DNA from: Gammaproteobacteria bacterium UBA2810
GTDB taxonomy: Bacteria; Pseudomonadota; Gammaproteobacteria; Enterobacterales; Succinivibrionaceae
Direction: 5' to 3'
Length of the DNA stretch: 64,000 nt
Assembly (NCBI GenBank): GCA_002351705.1
Contig: DEHC01000006.1
Coordinates: 1 to 64,000 of the forward strand
Of the stretch, positions 35,743 through 44,505 are shown in pieces. Within the stretch, counting starts at the first letter, position 1, and every line of letters begins with the position of its first letter. A program made the position numbers and the translations under genes. The notes under the pieces are model-generated. The model had not been told where the DNA came from. It was given only the letters and a program-made list of their open reading frames with translations, and did no database searches.

Positions 35743-37002
35743 ATGAAGGTCTTTCTTACATCAGATGAGGCAGGCGGCTTCTACCGGAAGGGCAGCGTTC
35801 TTACGTTTTCAGGCGAGGGAGCGGTAATCCACGCGTCCCCCTTCACCTATCTCAGGGACATACAGCGCGGGGCAAGGAAACTTGCGGTATTCGGCGCTGA
35901 CTCGGCAGAGCTCACAGGGGATGCCTGGAGCACCGAGGCCGAGCTCGCGTTCACGCAGGGATTCATGAATGAGAGAAGCTCTGAGAAAATCACCTACGCC
36001 TTCACGAATGATGAGCTCGACAATGAGCTCTCGGCGGCGGATTTCGTGAGAAAGGCCGTAAACACCTCTCCGTCTGAAATCTATCCCGAGTCCCTTGCCG
36101 AAATGTCAGCAGATTTCGTCAGGAAACATCTCGGATCAGATGTCGCCGTCTCCATAAAGAGGAAGGATGAGCTTGAGAGTGAAGGCTTTGCGGGACTGCT
36201 CGCGGCCGGAGCTGGCTCCTCAAGGGGACCGGTGCTTTTCTCGGCTGACTTCAATCCATCGGGGGATCCTGACGAGCCGGTTGCCGCATGCCTTGTGGGG
36301 AAGGGCATTACCTTTGACACGGGCGGCTACAGCCTCAAGCCCTCTGACTACATGTATTCCATGAAGTCAGACATGACCGGAGCCGCATACTGCGCGGCGG
36401 CTCTCGTTCTTGCCGCGTCACGCGGCCTCCGGAAGAGAGTGCGGATATTCGGATGCCTCGCCGAGAACATGGTTAGCGGCAGCGCCTCAAGGCCCGGCGA
36501 CGTCATCTCCTACAGGAACGGGAAGACAGTCGAGATAGTCAATACAGACGCAGAGGGCAGGCTTGTCCTTGCCGACGGTCTCATCTCTGCAGCCTCATGC
36601 AATCCTCGGAGCATCCTTGACTGCGCCACCCTTACCGGATCCGCAAAGGCCGCCCTCGGTCGCGACTACAATGCGGTGCTTTCAAGGGATCCGCTTGACT
36701 CGCTGTCCTTCTGCACGATGGCAGCAGCGGAAAACGAGTACGCCTGGCCGCTCCCCCTCGCGCCGTTCCACTCAGGGATGATCAAGTCAGACGTTGCTGA
36801 CATCGCAAACTCATCGCACGGCAGCGACATCCCCGGCGCCTCGACTGCCGCTGCATTCCTCTCCGAGTTCGTCCCCGTGGGCATGCGCTGGATCCATCTT
36901 GATCTCTCGGCCTCCTACACCAAGTCCGCGAATGACCTGTGGGCCACAGGAGCGAAGGTCCACGGAGTAAGGAGCATAGCACACTGGCTCATGTCGCTCT
37001 GA
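35743..37002 (+). CDS. pepB: Peptidase B (M17 leucyl aminopeptidase family)
   Basis: PepB is a broad-specificity dimetal aminopeptidase. The 419-residue protein (E. coli 427) has the M17 catalytic block NTDAEGRLVLADGL, the metal-binding LVGKGITFDTGGYSLK, and ATLTGSAKAALG. The overall wording tracks PepB rather than PepA, which has a longer N-terminus. The ATG at 35743 has a GGAGG site 7 bases upstream, whereas an earlier ATG at 35698 has no such site. In enteric bacteria pepB also lies upstream of ndk and rlmN, so synteny supports the call. A strong terminator follows. Confidence 0.94.
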   Translation: MKVFLTSDEAGGFYRKGSVLTFSGEGAVIHASPFTYLRDIQRGARKLAVFGADSAELTGDAWSTEAELAFTQGFMNERSSEKITYAFTNDELDNELSAADFVRKAVNTSPSEIYPESLAEMSADFVRKHLGSDVAVSIKRKDELESEGFAGLLAAGAGSSRGPVLFSADFNPSGDPDEPVAACLVGKGITFDTGGYSLKPSDYMYSMKSDMTGAAYCAAALVLAASRGLRKRVRIFGCLAENMVSGSASRPGDVISYRNGKTVEIVNTDAEGRLVLADGLISAASCNPRSILDCATLTGSAKAALGRDYNAVLSRDPLDSLSFCTMAAAENEYAWPLPLAPFHSGMIKSDVADIANSSHGSDIPGASTAAAFLSEFVPVGMRWIHLDLSASYTKSANDLWATGAKVHGVRSIAHWLMSL

Positions 37003-37020
37003 TCCGTCCTCCTGACGCTG

Positions 37021-37055
37021 CGCCGCGCGCAAACTGAGAGCCGCGCGGCGTTTTT
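37021..37055 (+). terminator. Terminator of pepB
   Basis: A perfect 9-bp GC stem CGCCGCGCG/CGCGCGGCG with a 12-base loop is followed by TTTTT. Confidence 0.87.
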
Positions 37056-37153
37056 GCGACATACTTTTTGAGCTCTGTTTCATTCCGTGATCTTCTGCAT
37101 TGCATTTTCATCCTCCTTAACTGAAACTACCTGCGTTTCATGGAGAAATGAAA

Positions 37154-37588
37154 ATGACAATAGAGAGAACACTTTCCATTATTAAGCCCGATGTGGTCGG
37201 CAGAAACCTCATCGGCGATGTCATCCACCGCTTTGAGAACGCCGGGCTCACGGTTGTCGGCGCCAAGATGGTCCACCTGCGCCCGGAGCAGGCAATGCGC
37301 TTCTATCAGGAGCACCGCAAGAAGCCGTTTTTCATGGAACTGGTCGACTACATGGTCTCGGGGCCCATAATGCTCATGGTCCTCGAGGGCGACAACGCAG
37401 TCATTCGCCACCGCGAGCTTATCGGCGACACGGATCCGAAGAAGGCAAGGGCCGGGACCATCAGGTCGGACTATGCCGCATCAGTTGAGGAGAACGCCGT
37501 CCACGGCTCGGACTCGATCGAGAGCGCGCAGCGCGAGATCTCCTTCTTCTTCTCCGAGAGCGAGATCTGCCCGAGGACAAGATTCTAA
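37154..37588 (+). CDS. ndk: Nucleoside diphosphate kinase
   Basis: Ndk transfers the gamma-phosphate between nucleoside triphosphates and diphosphates through a phospho-histidine. The 144-residue protein has the family wording [34 protein letters not shown], and the active-site histidine in NAVHGSDS. Two ATGs are 6 bases apart. The GGAG site is 8 bases before the second (37154) and only 2 before the first, so the second is preferred. Position between pepB and rlmN matches enteric bacteria. Confidence 0.96.
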   Translation: MTIERTLSIIKPDVVGRNLIGDVIHRFENAGLTVVGAKMVHLRPEQAMRFYQEHRKKPFFMELVDYMVSGPIMLMVLEGDNAVIRHRELIGDTDPKKARAGTIRSDYAASVEENAVHGSDSIESAQREISFFFSESEICPRTRF

Positions 37589-37674
37589 AAACTCATCTCC
37601 GCGGCGGAGCAGAGCGCCTTCAGGCACGCGCTCCGCTCTGTCTTTCGTTCCTCGCCCCTCAGGAGCCGGTTGTT

Positions 37675-37703
37675 TCGTCAAAGGCTCATCTCTCTGATAT
37701 AAT
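37675..37703 (+). promoter_or_regulatory. Promoter of rlmN
   Basis: -35 TCGTCA (37675-37680) and a perfect -10 TATAAT (37698-37703) are separated by 17 bases. The -10 ends 20 bases before the ATG of rlmN. Confidence 0.65.
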
Positions 37704-37723
37704 TTCTCTCTCAGGGGGATTCT

Positions 37724-38809
37724 ATGACGAACAGTAAGGTCAATCTGCTTGGTCTCAGCCGCAAGATGCTCCGGGACTATCTGCTTTCGATAGGCGAGAA
37801 GCCGTTCCGCGGCGATCAGATCATGAAATGGATCTATCATGCCGGTGCGTCTGATTTCTCGGAGATGACTGACGTCAGCAAGGCTCTCCGCGAGCGCCTT
37901 ACTGAAATAGCAGAGATCAGGGCTCCCGAAGTCATCAGGGAGCAGAGGTCAAAGGACGGCACCATAAAGTGGGCTCTTGACGTGGGCGACGGTCAGGCTG
38001 TCGAGACTGTCTATATTCCCGAGGATGACAGGGCAACGCTCTGCATCTCGACCCAGGTCGGATGCCCCATGGGCTGCAGGTTCTGCTCGACCGGCCTCCA
38101 GGGATTCAACAGGAACCTCTCGGCAGCCGAGATTGTCGGCCAGGTGTGGCGCGCAGTCAGCGTTCTCGGCTTCTCGAGAAGAACGGACGAGAGGGCAATA
38201 TCGAACGTTGTGATGATGGGGATGGGAGAGCCCCTCCTCAACCTGCAGAACACCGTCACCGCCGCGGAGATCCTGCTTGATGATTTCGGATTCGGCCTCT
38301 CGAAAAGGCGCGTGACCGTTTCAACCTGCGGCATAGTCCCCGCGATGGACAGGCTCGGAGACATGATTGACGTGGCGCTCGCAGTGTCCCTCCATGCGCC
38401 CAATGACCGGATCCGCTCGGAGATAATGCCGGTCAACGACAGATATCCTGTTGCGGAGATTATTGACGCCGCAAGGCGCTTTATCAGCAAGAGCAAGGCG
38501 AACCAGGGAAGGGTGACCATTGAGTACGTTCTCCTTGACGGCATAAATGACTCCGAGGACAATGCAAGGGAGCTCGCAAGGCTCCTCTCGCACCTTCCCT
38601 GCAAGATTAATCTCATCCCGTTCAACCCTCACCCGGACAGCGAGTTCAGGAAGCCTTCCGAGAGAAGCGTCGCCGCTTTTCTCAAGGTTCTCATGGACAA
38701 GGGATATACGGCCGTTGTCAGGAAGACCAGGGGCGATGACATCGATGCGGCCTGCGGGCAGCTGGTCGGAGAGGTGAAGAACAGGCTGAGGGTTAAAGTC
38801 GAGGATTAA
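37724..38809 (+). CDS. rlmN: Dual-specificity 23S rRNA/tRNA adenine-C2 methyltransferase RlmN
   Basis: RlmN is a radical SAM enzyme that methylates C2 of A2503 in 23S rRNA and A37 in some tRNAs. The 361-residue protein has the radical SAM cysteines Cys114, Cys118 and Cys121 ([11 protein letters not shown]) and the QGFNRNL motif just after. The second catalytic cysteine, which carries the methyl group, lies in DIDAACGQL near the C-terminus. GEPLLN and the NLIPFNP block are also present. It has its own promoter and a GGGGG ribosome site 8 bases upstream. It is followed by pilF, as in many gammaproteobacteria. Confidence 0.97.
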   Translation: MTNSKVNLLGLSRKMLRDYLLSIGEKPFRGDQIMKWIYHAGASDFSEMTDVSKALRERLTEIAEIRAPEVIREQRSKDGTIKWALDVGDGQAVETVYIPEDDRATLCISTQVGCPMGCRFCSTGLQGFNRNLSAAEIVGQVWRAVSVLGFSRRTDERAISNVVMMGMGEPLLNLQNTVTAAEILLDDFGFGLSKRRVTVSTCGIVPAMDRLGDMIDVALAVSLHAPNDRIRSEIMPVNDRYPVAEIIDAARRFISKSKANQGRVTIEYVLLDGINDSEDNARELARLLSHLPCKINLIPFNPHPDSEFRKPSERSVAAFLKVLMDKGYTAVVRKTRGDDIDAACGQLVGEVKNRLRVKVED

Positions 38810-38847
38810 CGTCTGTTCAGTCTGCGGGCTGTTACAGGATTTAAGGC

Positions 38848-38870
38848 AGGCCACAGTCAAGTGGCCTTTC
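38848..38870 (+). terminator. Weak terminator-like hairpin after rlmN
   Basis: AGGCCAC/GTGGCCT with a 6-base loop is followed by only TTTC. Partial termination or processing is possible before pilF. Confidence 0.4.
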
Positions 38871-38906
38871 ACGGAGGACGGTTATCCCCTTTTGGTGGCC
38901 GTGGTT

Positions 38907-39707
38907 ATGATGCTAAGAAATATTGCTGTATGTCTTGCCGCTTCAGCGGTGCTGTGTCTTTCCGGCTGTGTGACCGCCACGTATGAATACGGTCAGGACC
39001 ACCAGCTTCATGAGGTGTCTGATGTCATGGATCCCCAGACCGCCGCGAAGCGCCGGGTCAACATTGCCATCGGGCACATGAACAAGGGTCAGATGACCGA
39101 GGCGAAGCAGAACCTCGAGATTGCCAAGAAATACGATCCGGACAGCCCTTATGTAAAGCTCTCCTACGCTGACTATTACCAGAGGGTCGGCGAGGACCAG
39201 AACGCTGAGGAGATTTACCGGGATCTGGTCTCAAGGCATCCCGAGAACATGGGCGACATTTACAACAGCTACGGAAATTTCCTCTGCTCGAAGGACAGGT
39301 TTGAGGAGGCTTTCGCCAATTTCGGCGAGGCGGTCAAGGTGCCGTCATATGCCAACATCTCCGGTGTCTATGTAAACGCCAGCGCATGCGCGATGCACAA
39401 GAAGAACTATACGCTTGCGCTCGCCTACATTGACAAGGCAATCGACTACGACGGCGCGTCCCCGGAGCTCTTTGCGATCAAGGCGAAGCTCGCTCTTGAC
39501 GCAGGCGATATTGCCCAGGCAAAGACTGCAATCGCCGTTTATGACCGCATGTCAAAAGGCAGCGACAGCCCTCGAAGCTATCTCGACAAGATTAAGATTG
39601 CAGAATCAGAGCGCAACATAAACGAGTCAATGCGCCTCGGCAGGGAGCTCGTCGAGAAGTATCCGAAGAGCCAGGAGGCGTCGGATTACATGAACAACCA
39701 GTACTGA
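38907..39707 (+). CDS. pilF: PilF/PilW-type TPR lipoprotein
   Basis: The 266-residue lipoprotein has lipobox LSGC (Cys21) followed by several tetratricopeptide repeats (ALGH-type helices such as AAKRRVNIAIGHMNKGQMTEAKQ and SPYVKLSYADYYQRVGEDQNAE are recognisable). In Pseudomonas and Neisseria PilF/PilW is the pilotin that helps the type IV pilus secretin assemble. The same gene sits after rlmN in bacteria that do not use it for pili, so the role here is inferred from position. I place the start at the ATG at 38907. In-frame TTG and GTG codons from 38892 are possible because a GGAGGA lies further upstream. Confidence 0.82.
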   Translation: MMLRNIAVCLAASAVLCLSGCVTATYEYGQDHQLHEVSDVMDPQTAAKRRVNIAIGHMNKGQMTEAKQNLEIAKKYDPDSPYVKLSYADYYQRVGEDQNAEEIYRDLVSRHPENMGDIYNSYGNFLCSKDRFEEAFANFGEAVKVPSYANISGVYVNASACAMHKKNYTLALAYIDKAIDYDGASPELFAIKAKLALDAGDIAQAKTAIAVYDRMSKGSDSPRSYLDKIKIAESERNINESMRLGRELVEKYPKSQEASDYMNNQY

Positions 39708-39724
39708 GCGCTGGTTTTATTTAA

Positions 39725-39751
39725 GGCGCCGCACGTCTGTACGGCGGCGCC
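39725..39751 (+). terminator. GC-rich hairpin after pilF without T-run
   Basis: A perfect 8-bp GGCGCCGC/GCGGCGCC stem, extended by CGT/ACG, lies 18 bases after the stop. It lacks a T-tract, so it may protect the mRNA 3' end or pause polymerase rather than terminate fully. Confidence 0.4.
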
Positions 39752-39839
39752 CCGGAATTTGCAATGGCCGCTCTCAGACAGCGGCTGTATCTGTTTTTAA
39801 TGACGGGCATTCAAGCAAAGGTGCCTGATGGGGAACGAA

Positions 39840-41135
39840 ATGACAGAAAGCAACAAAGACAGCGTAAAAGCCGGCAGTCAGGCTGAGAGTGCGGCGGAAA
39901 GCGGCGCGGCAGCAGAGGCAGGCATGGCACCCGGAGCGGTGAGCGCTGAAAAAGGCAATGCAGCTCCGGCAGCGGAGAACGAAAGCAAGGCAGCCCCCTC
40001 AGGAAAACGGGATACCACCCCAGGCGGCATGCTCCGCGAGACCAGGGAGTTCATGGGCCTTACGATTCAGGATGTAACCGACCGCCTGAAATTCCGCCCT
40101 GAGTTCATCAGCAACCTCGAGAACAACTGCTTCGACTCGAGGACCGCCAGCACCCAGCTCGTCAGGAGCTGGCTCATTGCCTATGCAAAGTTCCTCGGAA
40201 TTGACCGCGTAATGATTCTTGACGCCTTCGAGAAGTATCATGACGGCCAGAAGGACGGCGGCAGGAAGGAAGAGGCGCCAGCGGTCAGGGAGACTCCGAA
40301 GGAGAAGAAGTGGAAGACCGTAGAGCTCGAAAGGCCTGCCAGAAAAGCTCCTGAGAAGAAAAAGGACACTGAGGACGCCGGGGACGCTGCTGCACCTGAT
40401 GAGCCGGGTGAGAACGGCGATGCCAAGGGAAGGACTCTCAAGAACATAATGATGTTCCTCCTTATACTCATTGTCTGCATCTGCGTGACACTTATCCTAA
40501 AGGTGCAGAATCAGGGCAGGCAGCAGGCGAATCTTAAGAGCGCAGTCGAGACCAGGGTTACGGAGCTTACCTCTGAAGAAAAGCCCTCTGCCCCCGGTGC
40601 ACGAAGCAGCGCTGCGGAATCAGGCTCTGAAAACAGCCAGGTACCCGCGGCCGGCAATCCGGATTCTGGGGAAAATGCAGCGCCTGCAAATGAGGCAGCC
40701 GCCGGGAAGCCGGCTCCCAAGGCTCAGCCTGCTCCTGAGGCCGCAGCTCCTGCCGCTGATGCGGAGAAGAATAATGCCGGTTCAGTAAAGGACACTGCCG
40801 GGAAGGCTGCTCCCGCAGCAGAGAAAGCATCCGCAGAGAGCGCGGCAAAGGATTCCGGAGCAGCAAAAAAGGAAACTTCAGCAGATGCTTCCGCAGATGT
40901 CTCCTCCGGCAAGGCCGAGATAGCAGTATCCTTCAGCGGCCCCTGCTGGATTGAGATTCAGGATGCGGCAGGGAAGCGCCTGATTTCCAACACCTACGGA
41001 AAGGGCAGCAGCATCAAGGTTTCGTCAGAGAAGCTGCCGCTTTCAGTCAGGATCGGAATGAAGGCCAACATATCCGAGTTTACGGTAAACGGCAAGGCGA
41101 TCGGCGTCTCATCCAAATTCACGGTGGAAAAATAA
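39840..41135 (+). CDS. rodZ: Cytoskeletal shape protein RodZ
   Basis: RodZ links the MreB filaments to the cell-wall elongation machinery. The 431-residue protein has about 55 low-complexity N-terminal residues and then an Xre-like helix-turn-helix domain (LRETREFMGLTIQDVTDRLKF), which binds MreB in E. coli. A charged linker, one transmembrane helix at about 203-220 (IMMFLLILIVCICVTLIL), a long Ala/Pro/Glu-rich periplasmic linker and a C-terminal DUF4115 beta domain (SFSGPCWIEIQDAAGKRL) follow. The ATG at 39840 has a GGGGA site. An ATG four codons earlier is also possible. It is followed at once by ispG, as in E. coli. Confidence 0.93.
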   Translation: MTESNKDSVKAGSQAESAAESGAAAEAGMAPGAVSAEKGNAAPAAENESKAAPSGKRDTTPGGMLRETREFMGLTIQDVTDRLKFRPEFISNLENNCFDSRTASTQLVRSWLIAYAKFLGIDRVMILDAFEKYHDGQKDGGRKEEAPAVRETPKEKKWKTVELERPARKAPEKKKDTEDAGDAAAPDEPGENGDAKGRTLKNIMMFLLILIVCICVTLILKVQNQGRQQANLKSAVETRVTELTSEEKPSAPGARSSAAESGSENSQVPAAGNPDSGENAAPANEAAAGKPAPKAQPAPEAAAPAADAEKNNAGSVKDTAGKAAPAAEKASAESAAKDSGAAKKETSADASADVSSGKAEIAVSFSGPCWIEIQDAAGKRLISNTYGKGSSIKVSSEKLPLSVRIGMKANISEFTVNGKAIGVSSKFTVEK

Positions 41136-42245
41136 TTGAACAGGGTCAATTCTCCGATAAAGCGCCGTCCGACCAGGCAGATCCATGTAGGAAAAGTCGC
41201 AGTCGGCGGCGATGCACCGGTTAGCGTACAGACGATGACCAACACCCGGACGGAGGACATTGAGTCCACATCCGCCCAGATTCTCGCCGCCGCCAAGGCC
41301 GGAGCAGACATAGTAAGGGTCTCGATCCCGACCATGGAGGCCGCTGAGGCTTTCAGGGAAATCAGGAAGAGATCCCCCGTGCCGCTGGTCACAGACATCC
41401 ATTTCGACTACCGGATCGCCCTCAGGGTCGCCGAGTACGGCGCTGACTGTCTCAGGATCAACCCGGGCAACATAGGGCGCGAGGACAGGATCAAGGCGGT
41501 TATTGACGCAGCCAGGGAACACGGCATTCCCATCAGGATCGGCGTCAACGGAGGATCGCTCGAGAAGGATCTGCTGGAGAAGTACGGAGAGCCGACTCCA
41601 GAGGCGCTTGTCGAGTCAGCGATGCGCCATGTCGCCTATCTCGAGAAGTATGATTTTCCTGATTTCAAGGTAAGCGTCAAGGCATCGAATGTCTTCACGG
41701 CAGTGGATGCCTACCGCCTTCTGTCGAAGAAAATCGAGCAGCCGCTCCACCTCGGCATCACCGAGGCAGGAGGACTCCTCACCGGAACCGTGAAGTCCTC
41801 AGTCGGGCTCGGCATGCTGCTCTATGAGGGGATCGGAGATACCATCAGGGTCTCCCTCTCCGCTGATCCCGTTGAGGAAGTCAAGGTCGGCTTCGAGATC
41901 CTGAAGTCGCTCGGCATAAGATCGCGCGGCATCAACTTCATCTCCTGCCCGACCTGCAGCCGCCGGGAGTACGACGTCATCGGAGTGGTGAGCGAGCTCG
42001 AGAAGCGCCTCTCTGACATCAGCGTGCCGGTTGACGTCGCCATCATCGGCTGCGTGGTCAACGGCCCGGGCGAGTGCGAGACCGCCGAAATCGGCCTTGC
42101 CGGCGCCAGGGGGAAGAGCGGGTATTATGAGAACGGACAGCGGATTGACCGCATAGACAACAGCTGTCTCGTGGATGAGCTTGAGCAGAGGATCAGGGCC
42201 TACGCCGGGAACAAGGCGAGAAGGCTTGCGGCAGAGAATGCCTAA
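41136..42245 (+). CDS. ispG: 4-hydroxy-3-methylbut-2-enyl diphosphate synthase IspG
   Basis: IspG is the 4Fe-4S enzyme that performs the penultimate step of the MEP isoprenoid pathway. The 369-residue protein is close to E. coli Isp[40 protein letters not shown], and the cluster cysteines in SCPTCSR and [10 protein letters not shown]. The start is a TTG that follows the rodZ stop without any gap. It matches the E. coli N-terminus in length, and a GGTGG site lies inside the end of rodZ, so translation is probably coupled. Confidence 0.96.
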   Translation: MNRVNSPIKRRPTRQIHVGKVAVGGDAPVSVQTMTNTRTEDIESTSAQILAAAKAGADIVRVSIPTMEAAEAFREIRKRSPVPLVTDIHFDYRIALRVAEYGADCLRINPGNIGREDRIKAVIDAAREHGIPIRIGVNGGSLEKDLLEKYGEPTPEALVESAMRHVAYLEKYDFPDFKVSVKASNVFTAVDAYRLLSKKIEQPLHLGITEAGGLLTGTVKSSVGLGMLLYEGIGDTIRVSLSADPVEEVKVGFEILKSLGIRSRGINFISCPTCSRREYDVIGVVSELEKRLSDISVPVDVAIIGCVVNGPGECETAEIGLAGARGKSGYYENGQRIDRIDNSCLVDELEQRIRAYAGNKARRLAAENA

Positions 42246-42291
42246 GCGGCCGCTGTAAGGAATTTTTAAGAATAAAAGCTTCGGGGGAACA

Positions 42292-43572
42292 GTGAAAATC
42301 CAGGCTATTACCGGCATGAAGGACCTTTTGCCGGAAGAGACTCCCTTATGGGAAAAGGTTGAGGGAGTCCTCAGGGAAACCGTCGAGTCTTACGGATATT
42401 CTGAAATAAGGATGCCCATACTCGAGAAGACCGACCTCTTTGTGCGCTCCATCGGCGAGGTTACCGATGTTGTCGAGAAGGAGATGTATTCCTTCGAGGA
42501 TGTCGGCGGCGACAAGCTGTCGCTCCGTCCGGAGGGAACTGCCGGCTGCGTGAGGGCATGCAACGAGCACGGAATAATTCATAACCAGGAAAGAAGGCTC
42601 TGGTACATGGGCCCCATGTTCCGCCACGAGAAGCCCCAGAAAGGCCGCTACAGAGAGTTCCACCAGTTCGGCATCGAGGTATTCGGCCTTAAGGGACCGG
42701 ATATCGATGCCGAGATCCTCATGCTGACCAACAGGATCTGGCAGAAATTCGGAATTTCCGATCATGTCAAGCTGGAGCTCAACTCTCTCGGCTCCTCCGA
42801 GGAGAGGAAGCAGTACAGGAGCAAACTCGTCTCCTTCCTTGAGGAGCACAAGGACGTCCTCGATGAGGATTCGAAGAGGAGGATGTACACCAACCCCCTC
42901 CGCGTCCTGGACTCAAAGAACGAGGCAGTGCAGGAGCTCCTCAAGGATGCACCGAAGCTCTCCGATTTCTTCGGCGAGGAGACCCTTGCCCATTTCAACG
43001 GGCTCAGAAAGCTCCTTGATGAGGCCGGCATTCATTACGAGATAAATGACAGGCTCGTAAGGGGACTTGACTACTACAACTACACCGTATTCGAGTGGGT
43101 TACCGATCTTCTCGGAGCGCAGAGCACCATCTGCGGAGGCGGTAGGTATGACGGGCTCGTCGAGCAGCTCGGCGGCCAGCCTTCGCCTGCGGTCGGCTGC
43201 GCCATAGGCCTGGAGCGCTTCATGCTTGTCGCCGAGGCGGTAGGACAGAAAGAGTCCCGCGGCCCGGTGGACGTCTATTTCTGCTCCATGGGCGAGAATG
43301 CGCGCAGCAGATCCTTCCAGATCGCCGAGCAGCTCAGAACCGGCATAAAGGGACTGAGGCTCATGATGAACTGCGGGGACGGAGCATTCAAGAAGCAGTT
43401 CAAGAAGGCTGACAAATCCGGGGCAAGATATGCGCTGGTACTCGGCGATGACGAGCTGGAGAAAGGGATGATTGCAGTCAAGGATCTGAGAAATGACGGC
43501 AGCCAGCAGGAGGTTGCCATCGGCGATCTCCCCGGCTTCCTCTCGTCAGCCCTTTCCCTTGATCAGGACTGA
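42292..43572 (+). CDS. hisS: Histidyl-tRNA synthetase
   Basis: HisRS charges tRNA-His. The 426-residue class II enzyme (E. coli 424) shows motif 2 [18 protein letters not shown], the histidine-specific [15 protein letters not shown], motif 3 AIGLERFML and a C-terminal anticodon-binding domain. The start codon is GTG, with a CGGGGGAA ribosome site about 7 bases upstream and the normal N-terminus [14 protein letters not shown]. It lies 46 bases after ispG in the conserved ispG-hisS-yfgM-bamB-der order. Confidence 0.97.
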   Translation: MKIQAITGMKDLLPEETPLWEKVEGVLRETVESYGYSEIRMPILEKTDLFVRSIGEVTDVVEKEMYSFEDVGGDKLSLRPEGTAGCVRACNEHGIIHNQERRLWYMGPMFRHEKPQKGRYREFHQFGIEVFGLKGPDIDAEILMLTNRIWQKFGISDHVKLELNSLGSSEERKQYRSKLVSFLEEHKDVLDEDSKRRMYTNPLRVLDSKNEAVQELLKDAPKLSDFFGEETLAHFNGLRKLLDEAGIHYEINDRLVRGLDYYNYTVFEWVTDLLGAQSTICGGGRYDGLVEQLGGQPSPAVGCAIGLERFMLVAEAVGQKESRGPVDVYFCSMGENARSRSFQIAEQLRTGIKGLRLMMNCGDGAFKKQFKKADKSGARYALVLGDDELEKGMIAVKDLRNDGSQQEVAIGDLPGFLSSALSLDQD

Positions 43573-43672
43573 CGGCATTTTCTTGCAGGCGGCGTGGTTT
43601 TCTGCGAAAATTGCGCCCGTATATTTTTTCCCTGCAGCAAGCAGTTGCAGATAATTCAGGAGCTTTATCAAA

Positions 43673-44299
43673 GTGGAATTCGGTACAGAAGAACAGCAGG
43701 CGGAGGCCGTCAAGGACTGGTGGGTAAACAACCGCGTGCCCGTCATTGCCGGACTTGTGATCGGAATTGTTCTTATGATTGCCTGGAGCGGCTACAAGAG
43801 CTGGTCCAAAAGCCAGTCTGAAAACAACGCCGCTCTTTATGCCGGCATTTCAGAGGAAATAGTCGCGAAGCACGACAGCGCATACGCTGATGCAGAGAAA
43901 TATATCTCGGAAAACAAGGGAAATGTATACGGCGCGCTCGGCGCTCTTTCCCTTGCATCGAACTATGTGCTCGACAGCAAGTACGACAAGGCTGAGACCA
44001 TGCTCAGGATCGCCGCAGACTTCAGCGACCCGGCCCTGAGCAATACTGCGAAAATCCGTCTTGCGAGAGTCCAGATCCAGCAGAAGAAATACGATGATGC
44101 CGAAAAGACTCTCAGCAACGTGAAGAGCCCTGTATATCAGCCAATGGCCGAGGAGGTCAGGGGCGACATGCTTGTCGCGCAGCAGAAGCTCAAGGAGGCG
44201 CATGCGGCATACAGCAAGGCTGCCGAACTCTCCGGCGCATCGCTTGAGATGAACCCGCAGCTCTCCTCGAAGCTCAATGACCTTACCATTGCAGAGTAA
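43673..44299 (+). CDS. yfgM: YfgM family periplasmic chaperone-like membrane protein
   Basis: YfgM in E. coli is an inner-membrane protein with a periplasmic TPR domain. It associates with PpiD and the Sec translocon, and has been linked to the RcsB stress response. The 208-residue protein (E. coli 206) begins VEFGTEEQQAEAVKDWWVNN, has one transmembrane helix at about residues 22-40 (VPVIAGLVIGIVLMIAWSG) and helical repeats after it. The start is GTG, with an AGGAG site 10 bases upstream. It sits between hisS and bamB as expected and is followed by its own terminator. Confidence 0.92.
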   Translation: MEFGTEEQQAEAVKDWWVNNRVPVIAGLVIGIVLMIAWSGYKSWSKSQSENNAALYAGISEEIVAKHDSAYADAEKYISENKGNVYGALGALSLASNYVLDSKYDKAETMLRIAADFSDPALSNTAKIRLARVQIQQKKYDDAEKTLSNVKSPVYQPMAEEVRGDMLVAQQKLKEAHAAYSKAAELSGASLEMNPQLSSKLNDLTIAE

Positions 44300-44312
44300 T
44301 GAATTCTGCCCG

Positions 44313-44338
44313 GAGCCGCCGTCTGGCGGCTTCCTTTT
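44313..44338 (+). terminator. Terminator between yfgM and bamB
   Basis: GCCGCC/GGCGGC with a GTCT loop is followed by TTCCTTTT, 13 bases after the yfgM stop. It implies that bamB-der have a separate promoter. A TAAAAT hexamer near 44395 is a weak candidate. Confidence 0.7.
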
Positions 44339-44505
44339 CCAGAGGCGCTCAAAGCCCCTTTCGTATTTTCCACTTTTTCAGACTGTTTTCGGTTAAAATA
44401 AGAAACCGGACGGCACATATGCCGGGCTCCATCCCAGGCAATGATGTCTCCGCCGTGCAAAGTTTATATCCGGCCGGATTCCGTGAATTTAGGACTGCTG
44501 ACGTT

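Noticed and set aside
44299..44505. N-terminal extension of bamB starting at the yfgM stop.
   Set aside because: It crosses an intrinsic terminator and would bury the clear lipoprotein signal peptide that begins at 44506.
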